Shown in pieces: positions 41,341 through 49,857 of a stretch of DNA of 64,000 nucleotides (its first letter is position 1; every line of letters starts with the position of its first letter). The position numbers were made by a program, and so were the translations under genes. The notes below the pieces were generated by a model, which worked only from the letters and a program-made list of their open reading frames with translations, had not been told where the DNA came from and did no database searches. The DNA is from 40CM-4-69-5 sp036556905. Lineage in GTDB: Bacteria > Methylomirabilota > Methylomirabilia > Rokubacteriales > CSP1-6. The stretch lies in the NCBI GenBank assembly GCA_036556905.1, contig DATBIM010000090.1:1-64000 (forward strand). Reading direction: 5' to 3'.

Positions 41341-42479
41341 CACGTCACCGGCTGTCCCGCCCGCCACACCCGACGGACCACGGGTAGCTCGTCGGCGAGG
41401 TGGACGCGCACGAGGTCGGCGCGCAGGCCGGGAGCTACCTCGCCGCGGTCATCGAGGCCGGCCCGCCGGGCCGGCGTGACGGTCACGCAGGCGAGGGCAT
41501 CGGGCAAGGAGGCGCCGTGGCGCCGGTGAAGCAGGAAGGCGCCGTGGAGCAGCGCGGCGGGGACGTAGTCGGACGAGAGAATGTCGAGGACGCCGTGCGC
41601 GGCCAGCTCGGCGGCCGCGATGTTGCCGGAGTGCGAGCCGCCGAGCACGAGATTGGGCGCGCCGGCTAGCACGGCGAGCCCGTAGGCCCGGGCCGCTTTG
41701 GCGGCCTCGCGCGTGGTGGGGAACTCCGCGATGGCCGTGCCCGCCTTCGCGGCCTCCTCCACGTGGGCTACCGTGGCGTCGTCGTGGCTGACCAGCGTCC
41801 ACCCCTGCTCGTGACAGGCGCGCACGACGGCGGCGCGGTGCGGCGTCGCGAAGCGGGCCTGCTCACCCTGGCGCTGGGCGATGAGCGCCTCGACCTCGGC
41901 TTCGCTCAGGCCGTACTTGCCCCGGTAATACTCGCGGTACTTGTCCAGGCTCACGAACTGCCGCTGGCCCGGCGTGTGATCCATGATGGAGACGAGGCGT
42001 ACGAGGGGGTCGTCGGCGAACGACGCGAAGTCGTCGACGACGTGGGCCGTGCTGATCTCGCAGCGCAGGTGGAGCAAGTGCTGGGCGCGCAGGAGCCCCG
42101 CGGCCTGGGCTCCCCGGACCGCCTCGGCCAGCGCGCGCGGATTGGCCGGGCGCCGGCCGGTGTCGACGACGTAGCCCAGGGCGAGGCTGGCGAAGCACGT
42201 CGTGATGCCGGCGGCGGCGATCTCGGCGTCGTAGGCGATGACGGCGGCCGTCTCCGGCCAGCGAACGCCGGGCCGCGGAAAGGCGTAGCGCTCCAGCACG
42301 TCCGTGTGGAGCTCGACCAGTCCGGGGATGACGTAGTCGCCGTCGCAGTCGATGGCGCCGGGCGCCACCCCGGCCCCCACGTCGATCGCCACGATGCGGC
42401 CCTCCACAACCTTGATGCTGCCGCGCAAGACCTCGGTCCGGGTGACGACGCGGGCGTTGGCCAGGATCAGCTCGCTCAC
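41340..42479 (-). CDS. phnM: Alpha-D-ribose 1-methylphosphonate 5-triphosphate diphosphatase PhnM
   Basis: 379 residues, amidohydrolase fold. Removes pyrophosphate from ribose-triphosphate phosphonate in the C-P lyase pathway. Metal-site and family motifs: VIPGLVELHTDVLERY, GITTCFASLALGY, LRCEISTAHVVDDF, SIMDHTPGQRQF, VSHDDATVAHV, APNLVLGGSHSGN and LSSDYVPAALL. GTG start at 42479 overlaps the phnL stop as GTGA. Confidence 0.97.
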   Translation of the reverse strand: MSELILANARVVTRTEVLRGSIKVVEGRIVAIDVGAGVAPGAIDCDGDYVIPGLVELHTDVLERYAFPRPGVRWPETAAVIAYDAEIAAAGITTCFASLALGYVVDTGRRPANPRALAEAVRGAQAAGLLRAQHLLHLRCEISTAHVVDDFASFADDPLVRLVSIMDHTPGQRQFVSLDKYREYYRGKYGLSEAEVEALIAQRQGEQARFATPHRAAVVRACHEQGWTLVSHDDATVAHVEEAAKAGTAIAEFPTTREAAKAARAYGLAVLAGAPNLVLGGSHSGNIAAAELAAHGVLDILSSDYVPAALLHGAFLLHRRHGASLPDALACVTVTPARRAGLDDRGEVAPGLRADLVRVHLADELPVVRRVWRAGQPVT

Positions 42480-43177
42480 GCCGTCGTCCCGTGCAGGTAG
42501 ACCGTCCGGGTGGACACCGCATCGCGCACCTCGCGGTCGTGGAACGTGCCCAGGAGGGCGGCGCCGCGATTCCGCGCCTCGCAGATCAGGTCGACGACCA
42601 CGGCTCGACTGTCGGTGTCGAGCGAGGCCGTGGGCTCGTCGAGGAGGAGGATGGGATAGTCGGGAGCGAGGCCGCGGGCGACGTTGACGCGCTGCTGCTC
42701 GCCGCCCGAGAAGGTCACCGGCGACACCGACCACAGCCGCTCGGGGATGCGGAGTCGGTCGAGCACGCGCCGGGCCACCTTCCCGGCCTCTTCCCCCGCC
42801 AGGCCACGCCGCCGCAGCGGCTCGCTCACGACCTCCACGGTAGGGACCCGGGGCAGGACGCGGAGGAACTGGCTAACGTAACCGATCGTGAATCGGCGCA
42901 CGGCCAGCACCTGGCGGGGCTCGGCGCGCGCCATGTCGACCACGGTGCCGACGTGGCGGACGAGGATGGCCCCGGCCTGGGCGAGATAGTTACCGTAGAT
43001 CGTGCGCAGGAGCGTGCTCTTGCCAGCGCCGGAAGGGTCGCCGAGGGCGACGCACTCGCCCGCCCGGACGGTGAGGCTCACCCCCCGGAGCACGGGCAGC
43101 GTCACGCCGTGCTGCGTGTACAGCGTGAACGTCTTGCCCAGCTCGCGCACGTCGACGAGCACGGCGCTCGCGCTCAT
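42476..43177 (-). CDS. phnL: C-P lyase ATPase subunit PhnL
   Basis: 233 residues, ABC-type ATPase required with PhnGHI for ribosylation of the phosphonate. KTFTLYTQHGVTLPVLRGVSL, Walker A GDPSGAGKST, the Q-loop region YVSQFLRVLPRV, signature FSGGEQQRVN, Walker B LLLDEPTASLD and GTFHDREVR. Start overlaps the phnK stop. Confidence 0.97.
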   Translation of the reverse strand: MSASAVLVDVRELGKTFTLYTQHGVTLPVLRGVSLTVRAGECVALGDPSGAGKSTLLRTIYGNYLAQAGAILVRHVGTVVDMARAEPRQVLAVRRFTIGYVSQFLRVLPRVPTVEVVSEPLRRRGLAGEEAGKVARRVLDRLRIPERLWSVSPVTFSGGEQQRVNVARGLAPDYPILLLDEPTASLDTDSRAVVVDLICEARNRGAALLGTFHDREVRDAVSTRTVYLHGTTA

Positions 43178-43953
43178 GGCGGAAGCACCGACGAGACGAG
43201 GAGCTGCGTGTAGGGATGCTGGGGATCGTCGAGCACCTGATCGGTGAGGCCGGTCTCGACCACCTGGCCAGCCCGCATGACGAGCAGGCGATGGGCGAGC
43301 AGCCGGGCCACGGCGAGATCGTGGGTGACGACGACCGCGGCCAGTCCGAGGTCGTCGACCAGCCCGCGGAGCAGATCGAGCAATCGGGCCTGCACCGAGA
43401 CGTCGAGACCTCCGGTGGGCTCGTCCATGAAGACCAGGCGCGGGCGGGTGACGAGCGTACGCGCGATCTGCAGCCGCTGCTGCATGCCGCCCGAGAACGT
43501 CGTGGGCAGGTCGTCGATCCGGTCGGTGGCGATTTCCACACGGCCGAGCCAGTCGAGGGCGGCGGCGCGGATCTCTCCGTAGTGGCGGGCGCCCACGGCC
43601 ATCAGCCGCTCGCCCACGTTCGCCCCTGCCGTCACGCCCAGGCGAAGCCCGTCGCGCGGGTTCTGGTACACGCAGCCCCAGTCGGTCCGGGCCAGCCGGC
43701 GGCGGTCGGCCTCGGGCAGGGCGAGCAGGTCGGCCGTCTGCCCGTCGCGCCGGGTGAGCTCGACGCTGCCGCCCGACGGCACCAGGCGACCCGACACGCA
43801 GGCGAGCACGGTCGTCTTGCCCGATCCGGATTCCCCCACGATCCCGAGCACCTCGCCGGGCCAGAGATCGAACCCGACATCGAGGCAGCCGAGGCGGGCG
43901 CCGTAGCGCTTGGTGAGGCCGCGGACCCGCAGGAGCGGAGGCCCTTCGCTCAC
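43174..43953 (-). CDS. phnK: C-P lyase complex ATPase PhnK
   Basis: 259 residues, ABC-type ATPase that docks on the PhnGHIJ core in the known E. coli complex. Walker A GESGSGKTT, YQNPRDGLRLGVTAGANVGERLMA, signature FSGGMQQRLQIA, Walker B LVFMDEPTGGLDVS and VVTHDLAVARLL. GTG at 43953 overlaps the phnJ stop as GTGA; upstream residues in the same frame belong to phnJ out of frame. Confidence 0.96.
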   Translation of the reverse strand: MSEGPPLLRVRGLTKRYGARLGCLDVGFDLWPGEVLGIVGESGSGKTTVLACVSGRLVPSGGSVELTRRDGQTADLLALPEADRRRLARTDWGCVYQNPRDGLRLGVTAGANVGERLMAVGARHYGEIRAAALDWLGRVEIATDRIDDLPTTFSGGMQQRLQIARTLVTRPRLVFMDEPTGGLDVSVQARLLDLLRGLVDDLGLAAVVVTHDLAVARLLAHRLLVMRAGQVVETGLTDQVLDDPQHPYTQLLVSSVLPP

Positions 43954-44786
43954 GGCGGGGAGCCCGCGCGGCGCCGGCCGCAGTAGTCGGTGTCGGAGCA
44001 GGCGAAGAGCCGACCGCCCTTGTCGTCGACGATGATCTCGTCCAGGAACACGTCCCGGGCGCCGCAGAGCCCGCAGGCCTGCTCCCAGCGCTCGATGCGG
44101 AATGGGTGGTCTTCGAAGTCGAGACTCTTGACCCGTGTGTGGGGCGGCACCGCGTAGAGGCGCTTCTCGCGACCGGCCCCGAACAGCAGGAGCGCGGGGT
44201 TGCCGTCGAGCTTGGGGTTGTCGAATTTGGGGATCGGAGACGGCCGCATCAGGTAGCGGTCGTTCACAATGACCGGATAGTCGTAGGCCGTCTCGACGTG
44301 GCCGTGCCGGGTGATCTCCTCGTAGAGCCGGACCCACATGACCCCGTAGTCCTCGAGCGCGTGCATGGTGCGGGTCTCGGCCTCGCGCGGCTCCAGCCAG
44401 CGGAGCGGCTCCGGGATGGGCACCTGGAAGACGACGATCTGCCCCGCCCGGAGCGGCGTCTCCGGGATCCGGTGCCGGGTCTGGATGATCGTGGCTTCCT
44501 CGGTGCGGGTGGTGGTGGCGATCCTCGCCGTGCGCTCGAAGAAGCGCCGGATGCTCACGGCGTTCGTGGTGTCGTCTGAGCCCTGGTCGATCACCTTCAG
44601 CACGTCGGCGGGGCCGATGATGCTGGCGGTGACCTGCACGCCCCCTGTCCCCCAGCCGTACGAGAGCGGCATCTCCCGGCTGCCGAAGGGCACCTGGTAG
44701 CCGGGGATCGCCACGGCCTTGAGCAGGGCTCGGCGGATCATCCGCTTGGTCTGCTCGTCGAGGAAGGCGAAATTGTATTCGCTCAC
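43950..44786 (-). CDS. phnJ: C-P lyase core enzyme PhnJ (radical SAM)
   Basis: 278 residues. Splits the carbon-phosphorus bond of ribose-phosphonate to give ribose-1,2-cyclic phosphate and an alkane. The glycyl-radical Gly29 sits in AIPGYQVPFGSREMP. The cluster and thiyl cysteines Cys238, Cys241, Cys263 and Cys269 keep the E. coli spacing (3, 22, 6). YGWGTGGVQVTASIIG and NDRYLMRPSPIPKFDNPKLDG are family motifs. GTG start overlaps the phnI stop as GTGA. Confidence 0.98.
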   Translation of the reverse strand: MSEYNFAFLDEQTKRMIRRALLKAVAIPGYQVPFGSREMPLSYGWGTGGVQVTASIIGPADVLKVIDQGSDDTTNAVSIRRFFERTARIATTTRTEEATIIQTRHRIPETPLRAGQIVVFQVPIPEPLRWLEPREAETRTMHALEDYGVMWVRLYEEITRHGHVETAYDYPVIVNDRYLMRPSPIPKFDNPKLDGNPALLLFGAGREKRLYAVPPHTRVKSLDFEDHPFRIERWEQACGLCGARDVFLDEIIVDDKGGRLFACSDTDYCGRRRAGSPP

Positions 44787-45880
44787 CGGGCCGCCGCCTC
44801 GGCGCGCAGCGTGCGCAGCAGCACCAGCTCGGACTGGAAGTCCACGTAATGCGGGAGCTTGAGGTGCTGGACGAAGCCGGACGCCTCGACGTTGTCGGTA
44901 TGGGAGAGCACGAACTCCTCGTCTTGAGCCGGCGCCGTCGGCTCCTCGCCGAGCTCGCGCCAGCGGAGGGCGCGGTCGACCAGGGCCATGGCCATGGCCT
45001 TGCGCTCGCAGTACCCGAAGGTGAGCCCGTAGCCTCGGGTGAACTGGGGCGGCACGCTCGCCGAGCCCTTGAACTGGTTCACCATCTGGCACTCGGTGAC
45101 CGTGATCGCGGCGACGGTAACGGGAAAGCCGAGCTCCTCGGGCTCGAGCTCCACCAGGACCTCGCCGACCCGGATTTCCGCGGCAAAGGGATGATTGCGG
45201 CCGTACCCGCGCTGCGTCGAGTAGCCCAGCGCCAGGAGGAAGCCCTCGTCCCCGCGAGCCAGATTCTGGAGCCGGGCGTCGCGCCCGCTCGGGAAGGCCA
45301 GGGGCTCTCGCGTGATGTCCGCCACCGGCCGCTGGGGAGGATCGGGCAGCTCCGGCTCGATGAGGCCTTCGCGATCGAGGACGTCGACGACCCGGGGGAC
45401 GAGTTCCTCGGCCAGCGGCTCGGCGGCCGGCGGAGGCTCGGTGTCGGGCTGCGCCTCCTCGGCCCCCGTCTTCCCGTTCGCGAGATCCACGTCGAGCAGC
45501 CGGTGCGTGTAGTCGAAGGTCGGGCCGAGGACCTGGCCTCCCGGCACGTCCTTGAAGGTCGCCGAGATCCGCCGGTGGAGGACCATGCGGCCCGTGTCCA
45601 GCGGGATGGTGGCGCCGAACCTCGGCAGCGTTGTGCGGTATGCCCGCAGCAGGAAAATCGCCTCCAGGAGGTCGCCCCGCGCCTGCTTGACGGCGAGCGC
45701 GGCCAGATCCGGGTCGTAGCAGGAGGCCTCGCTCATGACGCGATCGACGGCGAGGGTGAGCTGCTCGCGGATCTGGGCCGGCGTCACCTCGGAGACGACC
45801 GGGTCGCCGCGCCGGTCCTCGGCGAGCAGCCGGTGGGCGTTCACGATCGCCTGCTCCCCTCCCTTCACGGCGACGTACAT
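44783..45880 (-). CDS. phnI: C-P lyase subunit PhnI
   Basis: 365 residues. In the known pathway a nucleosidase/transferase that exchanges adenine of ATP for phosphonate together with PhnG, PhnH and PhnL. Family segments: MYVAVKGGEQAIVNAHRLL, YGRNHPFAAEIRVGEV, VTECQMVNQFKG, GYGLTFGYCERKAMAMALVDRAL and the C-terminal SHTDNVEASGFVQHLKLPHYVDFQ. Start ATG at 45880 shares one base with the phnH stop (TGATG). Confidence 0.97.
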   Translation of the reverse strand: MYVAVKGGEQAIVNAHRLLAEDRRGDPVVSEVTPAQIREQLTLAVDRVMSEASCYDPDLAALAVKQARGDLLEAIFLLRAYRTTLPRFGATIPLDTGRMVLHRRISATFKDVPGGQVLGPTFDYTHRLLDVDLANGKTGAEEAQPDTEPPPAAEPLAEELVPRVVDVLDREGLIEPELPDPPQRPVADITREPLAFPSGRDARLQNLARGDEGFLLALGYSTQRGYGRNHPFAAEIRVGEVLVELEPEELGFPVTVAAITVTECQMVNQFKGSASVPPQFTRGYGLTFGYCERKAMAMALVDRALRWRELGEEPTAPAQDEEFVLSHTDNVEASGFVQHLKLPHYVDFQSELVLLRTLRAEAAAR

Positions 45881-46464
45881 CAGTCCTCCACCCGCGTCGT
45901 GCGCGGCAGGGCGGCGAGTCGGCGGCCGACGGTCAGGATCAGATCCACCCCGCATGGAAAACGCGCGCGATTCGCCCGCAGCTCGGCCGGGAAACCGGCG
46001 GGCAGCCCGGGCGCTGCCAGGCGGGCGACGTCGGCGATCCCGGGCCCGGTGAGCCGCCATCCCCGGCGGTCGTCCAGGGCCTCCACTTCGACGATGACCG
46101 TGGCCGAGCGGTCGGGACGTTCCACCGTTCCCGCGGCAAACGCCTCGAGCGGCGGGAGCCGCGCGGGCTCGGCGGTCAGGGCGACGCAAGCGTCGGCCGG
46201 CGCCGGCACGAGGGGGACCCCGCAGTGGAAGCGCAGGTAGGCGGTGACCGCCATCGTCCGGGCGGCGTCGTCGAGCCACAGCGGCGTCTCGAAGTCGAGC
46301 AGAGCCAGGCAGGCTGCGGTGGCGGCGACGCCGAGCGGCGAGGGGCACTCGAGCGACGTGCTGAGCTCGACGACGCGGCCCGGGTGGGCCATCGCCTCGA
46401 GCACGGCGCGAAAGACACGCTGGCCGTCGAGGACGGGGTCGGCGAATCCGGGGTGAACGGCCAT
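45880..46464 (-). CDS. phnH: C-P lyase subunit PhnH
   Basis: 194 residues. Structural subunit of the PhnGHIJ core. HPGFADPVLDGQRVFRAVLEAMAHPGR at the N-terminus, ALLDFETPLWLD, YLRFHCGVPLV and LTGPGIADVARL are typical. Start ATG at 46464 shares one base with the phnG stop (TGATG). Confidence 0.95.
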   Translation of the reverse strand: MAVHPGFADPVLDGQRVFRAVLEAMAHPGRVVELSTSLECPSPLGVAATAACLALLDFETPLWLDDAARTMAVTAYLRFHCGVPLVPAPADACVALTAEPARLPPLEAFAAGTVERPDRSATVIVEVEALDDRRGWRLTGPGIADVARLAAPGLPAGFPAELRANRARFPCGVDLILTVGRRLAALPRTTRVED

Positions 46465-46916
46465 CAGTCCTCGCCGCGAACCATCGTGAGGAACTCCACC
46501 CGGGACGACGCGCTGCGGGCGACGGCGCCCTGACGACGCAGGGCCTGGGCCTGCTCGAGCGGGGCCACGATCGCCGCCTCGAGCTCGGCCCGGCCGCCGG
46601 GCTGCTGCAGCAGCGCGTCGAGGACAGCGGCTCGTTCGGCGTGCTCGGGGCGCCGGCCACCCACGCAGGCGTGGCCGACCGTCCCATCGGCGAGCTGGAC
46701 CGCGCAGCGGGTAACCGTGATTTCGCCGAGATTGAATCGCAGGCCGGTGCCACCGGCCTGGGCCCGCACCATGACGAGCCCGACCTCGGGCCCGCGGAGC
46801 CGGCGGAACCCGGGGACGGTCGCCGGCCAGCGCGCCGCCAGCTCCTCCGTCGACGCCAGCGCCAGCACGGACATCCAGCGCCGGCGTGCCAGATCCGGAC
46901 CCACCCCGCTGGTCAC
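46464..46916 (-). CDS. phnG: C-P lyase subunit PhnG
   Basis: 150 residues. Core-complex subunit. RRRWMSVLALASTEELAARW, PEVGLVMVRAQAGGTGLRFNLGEITVTRCAVQL and GHACVGGRRPEHAERAAVLDALLQ match the family, including the conserved FNLGE. GTG at 46916 is chosen because it overlaps the preceding stop (GTGA); the ATG at 46934 would overlap more. Confidence 0.93.
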   Translation of the reverse strand: MTSGVGPDLARRRWMSVLALASTEELAARWPATVPGFRRLRGPEVGLVMVRAQAGGTGLRFNLGEITVTRCAVQLADGTVGHACVGGRRPEHAERAAVLDALLQQPGGRAELEAAIVAPLEQAQALRRQGAVARSASSRVEFLTMVRGED

Positions 46917-47116
46917 GGGTGGTTCGGATCCCACACCTGACAGCGCGCGAGCTGCTCGCCACAGGCCAGGCAGAGGTAAATGCTGCGGAAGGTGGCGGGA
47001 AACACGGTCACCATTTCCTCGTCCAGACAGTGCATGGCACGGCCGCAGTCGGGACAGCGGGCGGGTGTTGAGCCGCTCACGAGGCCGGCGAGGAGACTCG
47101 TCACCCGCCCGTCCAT
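46913..47116 (-). CDS. Unknown small zinc-ribbon protein inside the phn operon
   Basis: 67 residues. Two knuckles are seen: CPDCGRAMHC (21-30) and CLACGEQLARC (49-59), each CxxC plus a further Cys, fitting one or two zinc sites; the rest has no recognisable domain. It lies 6 bases after phnD and overlaps phnG as GTGA, so it is translated as part of the operon. Not a known phn gene to me. It could be a metal- or iron-sulfur-related helper for PhnJ, or a regulator. Codon use is like that of its neighbours. Confidence 0.8.
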   Translation of the reverse strand: MDGRVTSLLAGLVSGSTPARCPDCGRAMHCLDEEMVTVFPATFRSIYLCLACGEQLARCQVWDPNHP

Positions 47117-47122
47117 GCCGTC

Positions 47123-48016
47123 CTACTTCTGGGCCTTGAGACGCTTGGCCGTCTCGTTGAGCTCGCGGATCACCTGGTACTTGCCGTCGCCGGCGGTGAC
47201 GAACCCGCCGACCCAGGCGCCGATCTCCTTGAACGCCTCGGGATTCCGCGCCTTCATGGTGGTGAGAGACTCCTGGATCGCCTGCTTGAGGTTGGCGGGA
47301 AGATCCTTGCGCACGACCACGGGATCGTTAGGAATGAGCTTGGAGACCCAGATCACGCGCAGGCCCCCCCGGGGCACCTTGCCCTCGCGCGTCAGCTGCT
47401 GCAGATCGGGCAGGTTCGTCGAGGCGACCTCGACCTTCCTGTTGGCGACGGCCAGGATCGAAGCCTCGTGGGAGCCGGAGAAGATGACCTTGGAAAAGTG
47501 CTTCTGGGGTTCGATGCTCATCTCCATCATGAAGAACGCCGAGGGCACGAGGTAGCCCGAGGTCGAGTTGGGGTCGTTGAAGGCGAAGGTCTTGCCGGCC
47601 ATGTCCTCGGGGCTGAAGATGTCGGAGTCGGAGTGGACGATGAGGCAGGAGCGGTAGCCGAGCGAGCCGTTGGCGAGCTGCAGCTGGGCCACCGGCTCGA
47701 CGTTGGAGTAGTTGTTGGTGGAGGCCTCCACGTAGGCCTTCGGCCCCAGGTGGCCGACCTGGGCCTTGTTGAACTTCAGGGCCTCGATCGTGCCGCGGTA
47801 GTCGGTGGCGGTGACGTGCTTGATCTTGACTTTCAGGTCCTTCTCGAGCTGGCCGATGATCGGCCCCCACCGCCGGGTGATGTCGGCGGCGTTTTCCGTC
47901 GAAAGTAGCGCGAACGTGAGCTCCTTGGGCCAGCTCGCATCCTGCGCCATGGCGCCGCCGCCGAGGGCGAGCGCTGCGAACAGGCCGGCCGCCAGGATCT
48001 TCATCACTCGGTGCAT
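47123..48016 (-). CDS. phnD: Phosphonate ABC transporter substrate-binding protein PhnD
   Basis: 297 residues. Periplasmic phosphonate binder. Signal peptide at 1-24 (MKILAAGLFAALALGGGAMAQ). Family segments: ITRRWGPIIGQLEKDLKVKIKHVTATDYRGTIEALKFNKAQVG, PNSTSGYLVPSAFF and FSGSHEASILAVANRKVEVAS. Serine and threonine residues for phosphate-group binding lie in the SHEAS and STSG segments. 25 bases downstream of phnE. Confidence 0.95.
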   Translation of the reverse strand: MHRVMKILAAGLFAALALGGGAMAQDASWPKELTFALLSTENAADITRRWGPIIGQLEKDLKVKIKHVTATDYRGTIEALKFNKAQVGHLGPKAYVEASTNNYSNVEPVAQLQLANGSLGYRSCLIVHSDSDIFSPEDMAGKTFAFNDPNSTSGYLVPSAFFMMEMSIEPQKHFSKVIFSGSHEASILAVANRKVEVASTNLPDLQQLTREGKVPRGGLRVIWVSKLIPNDPVVVRKDLPANLKQAIQESLTTMKARNPEAFKEIGAWVGGFVTAGDGKYQVIRELNETAKRLKAQK

Positions 48017-48041
48017 GGGACCTCCTTTGTGCGGTTGAGCT

Positions 48042-48866
48042 TCAGATGGTCAGACGGCGGATCCGCGAGGACACCACGTCCACGGCCATGACCATCGCCA
48101 CGATGAGCAGGATGACCGTCGCCGACTCCCGGTCGTTGAAGGCCCGGATCGTGTCCCAGAGGTAGAAGCCGATGCCGCCACCTCCCACCATGCCGATGAC
48201 CGAGGCCGATCGGATGTCCGATTCGAAGCGGAGCAGGATGTACGAGAGAAAGTTCGGCATGACCTGGGGCACGACCCCGAAGGCGATCACGTGCAGCCGG
48301 CCAGCGCCAACGGCGGCGACCCCTTCCACCTGGCCAGGGTCGATCGCCTCGATCGTCTCGCTGAGGAGCTTGCCCAGCACGCCGCCGGTGTGGACCCCGA
48401 GGGCCAGCATGCCGGCGAACGGCCCCAGGCCCACCGCGGTGACAAACATCAGAGCAAAGACGAACTCGTTCACCGCTCGCAGGACGTCCATCAGGCGGCG
48501 GGCCGCGAAGTACACGAGGGGATGGGGAGCGAGGTTGCGTGCGCCCAGCAGGCCCAGGGGGACTGACAGGACGATCGCCAGCAGCGTGCCCCACAGGGCG
48601 ATGCAGACGGTGATCACGCATTGCCACGCATACTCGCCCAAATGGGCGAACGAGGGATTCAGGTAGCCGCGCAGGAAGACGGCGATGTTGCCGGCGTCGC
48701 CGAAGAGCTCGAGGGGCCGCAGCTCGATGATGCGGGCGGCCGCGGCGTAGACCACGGCCAGGGTGAGCAGTACCCCCAGGTTCCGGGTGAGCGTCGGGGG
48801 CCGGGCCGGCGCCAAGGGAACGGGGCCCGTCCCCAGGCTGGCGAGGGCAGCCGACGCGGTCCTCAT
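48042..48866 (-). CDS. phnE: Phosphonate ABC transporter permease PhnE
   Basis: 274 residues with about six membrane helices, for example LGVLLTLAVVYAAAARI and CVITVCIALWGTLLAIVLSVPLGLLGA. The EAA-type coupling loop is seen in LSETIEAIDPGQVEGVAAVGAGRLHVIAFGVVPQVMP. GGGIGFYLWDTI and ILLIVAMVMAVDVVSS complete the pattern. Works with PhnC and PhnD; one permease gene, so probably a homodimer. Confidence 0.95.
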   Translation of the reverse strand: MRTASAALASLGTGPVPLAPARPPTLTRNLGVLLTLAVVYAAAARIIELRPLELFGDAGNIAVFLRGYLNPSFAHLGEYAWQCVITVCIALWGTLLAIVLSVPLGLLGARNLAPHPLVYFAARRLMDVLRAVNEFVFALMFVTAVGLGPFAGMLALGVHTGGVLGKLLSETIEAIDPGQVEGVAAVGAGRLHVIAFGVVPQVMPNFLSYILLRFESDIRSASVIGMVGGGGIGFYLWDTIRAFNDRESATVILLIVAMVMAVDVVSSRIRRLTI

Positions 48867-48872
48867 GGCCCC

Positions 48873-49685
48873 TCAGCCGGCCGTGGCGAACGCCGGCTCG
48901 TCGGAGGACTCCAGGGGCGGCGGGTACCGGCCGAAGATCTCGACGAGCATTGCCTCGGTGAGCTCGCGGGGCGCCCCGTTGAAGACGACGCGGCCGTCGC
49001 GAAACCCCAGCACACGGTCGGCGTAGCCGCGGGCGTAATCGACGTGGTGCAGGGTCGCGATCACGGTCAGGTTGGCGCCGGCCGCGATGCGCCGCAGCGT
49101 TTCCATGACGCGCCGGCCGTTCAGGACGTCCAGACTGGCGACCGGTTCGTCGGCGAGGATCACGCGCGGATCCTGGGCGAGAATCCGCGCGATCGCGACT
49201 CGTTGCTGCTCGCCCCCGGAGAGGGTGTCGGCACGCTGCCACACGCGCTCGACGAGCCCGACGTGGTCGAGACAGCGCACGGCGGTGGCGCGCTCGTCGC
49301 CGTCGAGCCAGCGGGCCATGGCGGCCCAGCGGCGCCAGCCCCGGAGGTGGGGGATCCGTCCGACCAGGACGTTGTCGACGACCCGGAGGCGCTTCACCAG
49401 ATTGAACTGCTGGTAGATCATGCCGACGCGAGCGCGGTGCTGCCGGAGGGCTCGACCGCGGAGCAGGGTCAGGTCCTGGTCGCCGAAGCGGATGGTTCCG
49501 CTCGTCACCGTGGTCGCCCGGGCCAGACAGCGGAGCAGAGTCGTCTTGCCGGCGCCGGAAGGGCCGATGATGGCCACGAACTGTCCAGGGTGAATGGTCG
49601 CCGACACGTCGTCGAGGGCGCGCGTAGCGCCGAAGTCCTTCGTGATCCGATCGAGCGTGACGACCGGCGAAAGAGACTCAGGCAT
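48873..49685 (-). CDS. phnC: Phosphonate ABC transporter ATP-binding protein PhnC
   Basis: 270 residues. VVTLDRITKDFGATRALDDVSATIHPGQFVAIIGPSGAGKTTLLRCLARA includes Walker A GPSGAGKTT; RVGMIYQQFNLVKRLRVVDNVLVGRI, signature LSGGEQQRVAIA and Walker B VILADEPVASLD are intact. ATG at 49685 gives the normal N-terminus; the longer frame is not needed. First recognised gene of the phosphonate operon; its start lies within the end of a 59-codon ORF upstream. Confidence 0.96.
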   Translation of the reverse strand: MPESLSPVVTLDRITKDFGATRALDDVSATIHPGQFVAIIGPSGAGKTTLLRCLARATTVTSGTIRFGDQDLTLLRGRALRQHRARVGMIYQQFNLVKRLRVVDNVLVGRIPHLRGWRRWAAMARWLDGDERATAVRCLDHVGLVERVWQRADTLSGGEQQRVAIARILAQDPRVILADEPVASLDVLNGRRVMETLRRIAAGANLTVIATLHHVDYARGYADRVLGFRDGRVVFNGAPRELTEAMLVEIFGRYPPPLESSDEPAFATAG

Positions 49686-49857
49686 GCCGCGGCAGAGCGT
49701 AGGCTGGCCATGTTGCCTGGCCATGAAGAGAGCATGACGTTTCGGCGACGGCCGCCGCCGGTCGCGGAGGCAGGCCGAGCGGGCTGACCAACTCGACCCG
49801 CGCGATGCGAACCCGGCCGGCTAGCGCCAGCATGGCCAGCAGCCACCAGTCTTCCAT
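49678..49857 (-). CDS. Short ORF upstream of phnC (hypothetical)
   Basis: 59 codons starting MEDWWLLAMLALAGRVRIARVELVS, with a perfect AGGAGG 4 bases upstream of the ATG and an 8-base overlap with the phnC start. The N-terminus is short and hydrophobic; the rest is low-complexity (GLPPRPAAAVAETS). It may be a leader peptide coupling translation into phnC, a tiny membrane protein, or chance. No family recognised. Confidence 0.4.
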   Translation of the reverse strand: MEDWWLLAMLALAGRVRIARVELVSPLGLPPRPAAAVAETSCSLHGQATWPAYALPRHA

